From: AG-12 sp027339635
Lineage (GTDB): Bacteria; Chloroflexota; Dormibacteria; Aeolococcales; Bog-877
Length of the DNA: 64,000 bases
NCBI GenBank assembly: GCA_027339635.1
Contig: DAHWNZ010000005.1
Location: 1-64,000, forward strand
Direction of reading: 5' to 3'
Every line of letters begins with the position of its first letter. The first letter of the stretch is position 1. The translations under genes were made by a program, and so were the position numbers. Positions 60,710 through 64,000 of the stretch are shown in pieces. The notes under the pieces were generated by a model that ran no database searches, was not told where the DNA came from, and saw only the letters and a program-made list of their open reading frames with translations.

Positions 60710-61366
60710 ATGCCGGTGCTGTTGCTGAATGCTTCCATGCAGCCCCTTAACGTGATCAGCCGCCGCCGGCTGGTGGTGCTACTGACCAAGGAGAAGGTGG
60801 CCTTCTTCGACGAAGAGGTCCGCTCTCTGGTGGAACGCGAACTGGAGCAACGTCGGCTGGGCGAAGGGGTGCTGGTGGTCCGCCTGCTTCGCAATGTCGC
60901 GGTGCCACGTCGCATGATCCGTGCCAATCGCCGCAACCTGCTGCTGCGCGACGGCCACACCTGTCAATACTGCGGGCTGAGGGCCGGGCCGGTCGACCTC
61001 ACGATTGACCATGTCGTGCCTGTATCGCGGGGTGGCAGCCCGAACAGCTGGGAGAACCAGGTCGTCGCCTGCAAACGATGCAACGGACGCAAGGCTAACC
61101 ACCTGCCCGACGAGGTGCATCTCCGCCTCGCCCGGCCGCCCAAGCCGGTTGTTCAAGAGTATGCGCACCTCCTCCTATTGCGGCACCCGGAGGTCCGCAC
61201 CGCGTATGAGCAGCTGCTGAGCTCCGTGCTTCCCGGCCAGGGTTTGACCCCAGACCTTGGCACCCGGGCAGCCGTTCTCGGACGCGGCCCCACGCCGCAT
61301 CGCCGTGCGGCCTCACTCTTGGGCGCACCCGATAACGTGGCCCCGACGCGCGGTACAAACCAGTAG
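60710..61366 (+). CDS. HNH endonuclease family protein
   Basis: A 218-residue protein with a C-terminal-half HNH nuclease domain. Zinc ligands are CQYC and CKRC, and the active site is DHVVPVSRGGSPNSWENQVVACKRCNGRK. The N-terminal ~70 residues (MPVLLLNASMQPLNVISRRRLVVLL) are typical of the abundant actinobacterial and cyanobacterial HNH family of unknown function, possibly DNA repair or restriction related. CACAAT six bases before the ATG may be a -10. Confidence 0.92.
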   Translation: MPVLLLNASMQPLNVISRRRLVVLLTKEKVAFFDEEVRSLVERELEQRRLGEGVLVVRLLRNVAVPRRMIRANRRNLLLRDGHTCQYCGLRAGPVDLTIDHVVPVSRGGSPNSWENQVVACKRCNGRKANHLPDEVHLRLARPPKPVVQEYAHLLLLRHPEVRTAYEQLLSSVLPGQGLTPDLGTRAAVLGRGPTPHRRAASLLGAPDNVAPTRGTNQ

Positions 61367-61523
61367 TCAGAGCGCCAGCTGGATCGAGCGTACGAGCCAG
61401 GGTGACCATGGTCATGGGACGATCCTTCTTTGGTCGTCCTAGTTCGTGCCAGGAGGTGTCTCGACGAGGGGCCCGGACTCCGGGTGCCCCCGCACCCGAC
61501 CATCAAGAGGTCACGGACTGGCC

Positions 61524-61550
61524 GCGTGTCCTACCCGTCCCAGGACACGC
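61524..61550 (-). terminator. Stem-loop between convergent genes
   Basis: GCGTGTCCT and AGGACACGC form a perfect nine-pair stem with a nine-base loop, starting ten bases after the RapZ-like stop. No U-tract follows, so it may act with Rho or protect the 3' end. It could serve both converging transcripts. Confidence 0.5.
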
Positions 61551-61559
61551 GGGTGACCC

Positions 61560-62312
61560 TCAGCCGAGCTCCGTTGGAAGATGCCGCGGAGGTGACTCCA
61601 GATGCCGTGCCGTGGCCCGCCCGGAGCCGTTGATGCGGTCCGCAAGTTCGGCTGCGACCGCAACTGAGCGGTGCTGGCCGCCGGTACATCCGACCGCGAC
61701 CCTGAGCACCGAACGCTGCTGTGCCAGGTACAGCCCCACCAGGTCCAGAAGTATGAGTAGGAACCCATCGATCAGGCGCCGAGCCGCTGGATCGCTCATC
61801 ACGTGATCCCTGACAACAGGGTCGAGGCCGCTTCGCTCCCGCATCCCCGGTATCCAGTAGGGGCTGTCCAAGAAGCGGGTGTCGAGGACCCAGTCCGCTT
61901 CGGCGGGCAGCCCATCCCGGAAGGCGAAGGTGAAGCAGTCGATCCGCATCATCGGTCGATCGCGCCAGTCGTCCAGCAGTTGGCTCAGGTACGCTCTCGC
62001 GTCGCGGCCCAGCCCCGGCAGCTGTCGATGGGGCAGCCGTGTCGGGCGCAGTAGAGCAGGACCCTGCGGTTCGCCGACCTGCAGGAGCCAATAGCGCACG
62101 TTCTGATCGTCAAGCAGCCGCCCCCAGGTGGGATTGTGGGTCTCGCTGACAACTAGGACCAGGTCGGGGTGACCGCGTCGCGCCGAGACCACCTTCCTGG
62201 CAACCTCAACCGGCTCCGCGCTGAATCGACCGACGCTGAAACCACAACCCTCGGCCAGCCCCTCCAAGTCTTCTCGGAAGCGTTCCTCAGTCAAGATCAG
62301 GACCAGAGCCAC
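61560..62312 (-). CDS. RapZ C-domain-like protein without the P-loop kinase domain
   Basis: A 250-residue protein. The C-terminal ~125 residues match the RNA-binding domain of RapZ/YvcJ (FTFAFRDGLPAEADWVLDTRFLDSPYWIPGMRERSGLD, then VAVGCTGGQHRSVAVAAELADRI). The N-terminal half has lost the Walker A GxSGxGKS expected in RapZ and instead contains LVLILTEERFREDLEG. RapZ controls amino-sugar synthesis or cell-wall precursors by RNA or metabolite binding. The GTG 62312 follows GAGGTG with good spacing, and a longer frame (to 62477) is not conserved. It lies downstream of galactokinase. Confidence 0.85.
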   Translation of the reverse strand: MALVLILTEERFREDLEGLAEGCGFSVGRFSAEPVEVARKVVSARRGHPDLVLVVSETHNPTWGRLLDDQNVRYWLLQVGEPQGPALLRPTRLPHRQLPGLGRDARAYLSQLLDDWRDRPMMRIDCFTFAFRDGLPAEADWVLDTRFLDSPYWIPGMRERSGLDPVVRDHVMSDPAARRLIDGFLLILLDLVGLYLAQQRSVLRVAVGCTGGQHRSVAVAAELADRINGSGRATARHLESPPRHLPTELG

Positions 62313-62615
62313 ATTCGCACCTCGAGTTTTCGGTACTGCGGTCCGACGTCCGCCCCAGCCCGAACTACTACCAGCCGCGGCGGTGCCGGTTTGTCCATTC
62401 TGGCGGGTCCGGTGAAGCCGAGGCAGGAACGCCAGAATGCTGGAGAACTCCGAACTGGCGCGACGCCGACGGCCCACTCGTCCCCAAGGACAGGGTGGTC
62501 AAGGCGGGACCCATTCCCGGGCTATAGGGGCGAAGGTGCAGAGACTCGAAAAGCGCTCTGTCGCTCGGGCCGCCGAGCCGTGCCGATGGGAATCCCCTTT
62601 CGACGACTGCGACGG
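62313..62615. other. 303-base leader region with an inverted repeat
   Basis: Between the galactokinase stop and the RapZ-like start on the minus strand. CATTCTGGCG (62396-62405) and CGCCAGAATG (62430-62439) form a perfect ten-pair inverted repeat with a 24-base loop, 84-127 bases before the RapZ-like GTG. No gene is supported. Confidence 0.6.
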
Positions 62616-63695
62616 TCAGGAGGCCTCGTCGGCGACAACGTCAACGAACGCTCCGCGGCTGGGCGTGACGATCCAGGCGGGACCTGGGAATATGCCCGCC
62701 TCTTGGCAGCGTGCAAATGCTCCCGAATCCGCAACCGCAACCACGCACCCGCCAAAGCCGCCCCCGGTCAGGCGGGCGCCGCGGACCCCCTGTTGGGAGT
62801 TGACCCGTTCCACCAGCCGATCGATCGGCACTGTGGACGCGCCGAAGTCAGACGCATAGCTGGTCTGCCCTTCATTGAGCAGGGCACCCAGCTCCGCCAG
62901 GTCCCCTCGGCGCAGGGCTTCGGCGGCGGCCACGACTCGGGCATTCTCCGTAATCACGTGGCGTGCCCGGCGCCGCACGATCGGGTCGCTGATGCCTCGG
63001 AGATCCGACAGCCGCGCACTCCTCAGGGGACCGATCTCCGCCATTGCCAACTCGAGCTCCCGGCGTCGCTGGCCGTAGGGCGACGAGTTGAGCCGCCTTC
63101 TCTGCCCTGAGTCCACCACGAAGATCTCAGCCTGCTCAGGCACCGGCACCTCCTCCCACGATTCCGACTGGAAGTCGATCAGGAGCGCCCTCCCTTTGAC
63201 TCCGGCCAGCGATGTCAGCTGATCCAGAATGCCGCAGGGCGTTCCCGTCGCGGCATGTTCAGCGTCACGGCACAGGCGCGCCAATGGCAGGGGCTCTGGT
63301 TCGGCCCCGAGGGCAAGGGCCAAAGCGACCTCGAATGCGGCGCTGGAGGAAAGTCCGGAGGCTACTGGGATGGAGGAGCGAGTCACCGCGCGACCGGGCC
63401 GGCGAGCGCCCACAGCCGCGAAGACGGCGGCCGCCAGCCGTCCCCACTCCGGCGACATGCCGGCGAGTGAAGCCGGGTCCAGCGAAGCGTCGCCGATGGC
63501 GAATCGAGCCAACCCTGGCTCCCGATCCGAGGTGAGGGTGAATTCGCCACCTTCTCCTGCACTGGGGGAAGAGGTGATGCGGATGGACACATCCCTGTCG
63601 ATCGCCATGGGAAGAGCCAGCCCGCCGCTGTAGTCGGTGTGGTCTCCGATCAGGTTCACACGACCCGGGGCGCGCGCCACCACGATCGTGGTCAT
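62616..63695 (-). CDS. galK: Galactokinase (GHMP kinase)
   Basis: A 359-residue sugar kinase that phosphorylates galactose at C1. Motif 1 is APGRVNLIGDHTDYSGGLALPMA (Asp replaces the common Glu in GEHTDY), motif 2 PVASGLSSSAAFEVAL, the catalytic Asp in CGILDQLTSL and motif 3 GARLTGGGFGGCVVAV. No other Leloir-pathway gene is in the window, so a galactokinase-like enzyme for another sugar is possible. Confidence 0.92.
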   Translation of the reverse strand: MTTIVVARAPGRVNLIGDHTDYSGGLALPMAIDRDVSIRITSSPSAGEGGEFTLTSDREPGLARFAIGDASLDPASLAGMSPEWGRLAAAVFAAVGARRPGRAVTRSSIPVASGLSSSAAFEVALALALGAEPEPLPLARLCRDAEHAATGTPCGILDQLTSLAGVKGRALLIDFQSESWEEVPVPEQAEIFVVDSGQRRRLNSSPYGQRRRELELAMAEIGPLRSARLSDLRGISDPIVRRRARHVITENARVVAAAEALRRGDLAELGALLNEGQTSYASDFGASTVPIDRLVERVNSQQGVRGARLTGGGFGGCVVAVADSGAFARCQEAGIFPGPAWIVTPSRGAFVDVVADEAS

Positions 63696-64000
63696 GGGGC
63701 CGTGGCAACCACGCCGCGGGGAGTGCGTGTCACCTCCCGCGAGGCCGGACGCACTGGATCCAGTCCCTCACGTGGTCCAGCCCGTCGGGGTGATGTGCCC
63801 GGCCATGTCATGCGTCGTTGTCAATGTTGCACCATCTGCGCTCTGGGGTGCCACGACGCCGCGTGTCAGTGAAATTTGAAGGACCAATGTCAGTCCGCCG
63901 GCTGGGGCCACGAGGTCTTGTCATCAGTCCCCTGCGGCCCGGCCCCGCCGCCGCGTCCGCCGTGCGCTCGGCGGGCTTCGCAGCGCCACCGCAGAAATTG
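63696..64000. other. Right edge, no firm gene
   Basis: Upstream of galK. A plus-strand frame from ATG 63887 (AAGGA four bases upstream) stays open to the end of the window, but its 38 residues are Ala/Pro/Arg rich and unrecognised. It may be the start of a gene cut by the window. Confidence 0.4.

Noticed and set aside
61403..61414. Perfect 12-base palindrome TGACCATGGTCA
   Set aside because: It lies between the 3' ends of convergent genes where an operator is unlikely; a 12-base palindrome in 64 kb can occur by chance.
1..64000. CRISPR arrays, insertion sequences, prophage or toxin-antitoxin modules
   Set aside because: No regularly spaced repeats, transposase, integrase or phage structural genes were seen on either strand.

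Overview
The window is a gene-dense, high-GC chromosomal segment with almost every gap under 300 bases. The gene families point to a Terrabacteria-type soil or subsurface lineage (Actinomycetota, Chloroflexota or Candidatus Dormibacterota). The pointers are a sedolisin (kumamolisin-type) peptidase, split MaoC-like dehydratases, a K+-independent proton-pumping pyrophosphatase, a CGNR regulator, an actinobacterial-style selenocysteine formate dehydrogenase and many GTG/TTG starts. Several transcription units carry a TAnnnT -10 hexamer only 6 to 9 bases before the start codon, which suggests frequent leaderless mRNAs. No phage, transposon or CRISPR array is visible. I cannot fix the phylum from the sequence alone.

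Layout. Bases 1-9475: end of a fumarylacetoacetase-fold gene, a MarR regulator, an aldo/keto reductase with a DppA-type D-aminopeptidase, a sedolisin, a two-gene ABC exporter, an SAMHD1-like HD protein, an Mrp Fe-S carrier and a Fur regulator. Bases 9445-11131: an aldolase/carboxymuconolactone-decarboxylase/MarR operon behind a palindromic operator. Bases 11281-24041: hppA plus a small partner gene, a CinA N-domain protein, a zinc-ribbon protein, an SDR lacking its catalytic Tyr and Lys, two MaoC-fold subunits, cell-wall enzymes (LysM-CHAP, D,D-carboxypeptidase), a hybrid histidine kinase/response regulator pair and a lipoprotein with an internal duplication.

Bases 24330-34669 form the centrepiece, a selenium island. 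It holds tRNA-Sec (selC), selA, selB and selD, followed by a tiny gene, a CGNR regulator and a formate dehydrogenase operon on the opposite strand (fdhA-fdhB-nrfD-like). fdhA looks split in two by a stop, but that stop is an in-frame UGA at codon 190 followed by a bacterial SECIS hairpin with a GGUCU apical loop. So the machinery to make and insert selenocysteine sits beside its only visible client.

Bases 34751-42353: HMG-CoA lyase, a PadR/MFS efflux operon, a YihY membrane protein, another ABC exporter and a lipoprotein. Bases 42765-50425: tRNA-Asn, an S9 peptidase with a methyltransferase, then a replication/transcription operon (HTH-coiled-coil protein, dnaG, primary sigma factor) and a small membrane protein. 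Bases 50658-57224: a GNAT-like protein, arsC, a third ABC exporter, tRNA-Ser, an HD hydrolase, an M20 amidohydrolase, a PNPOx-like protein and tRNA-Asp. Bases 57383-63695: etfBA, an FHA protein with a degenerate secretion-ATPase-like domain plus a 56-residue membrane protein, an HNH nuclease, a RapZ-like protein without the P-loop, and a galactokinase.
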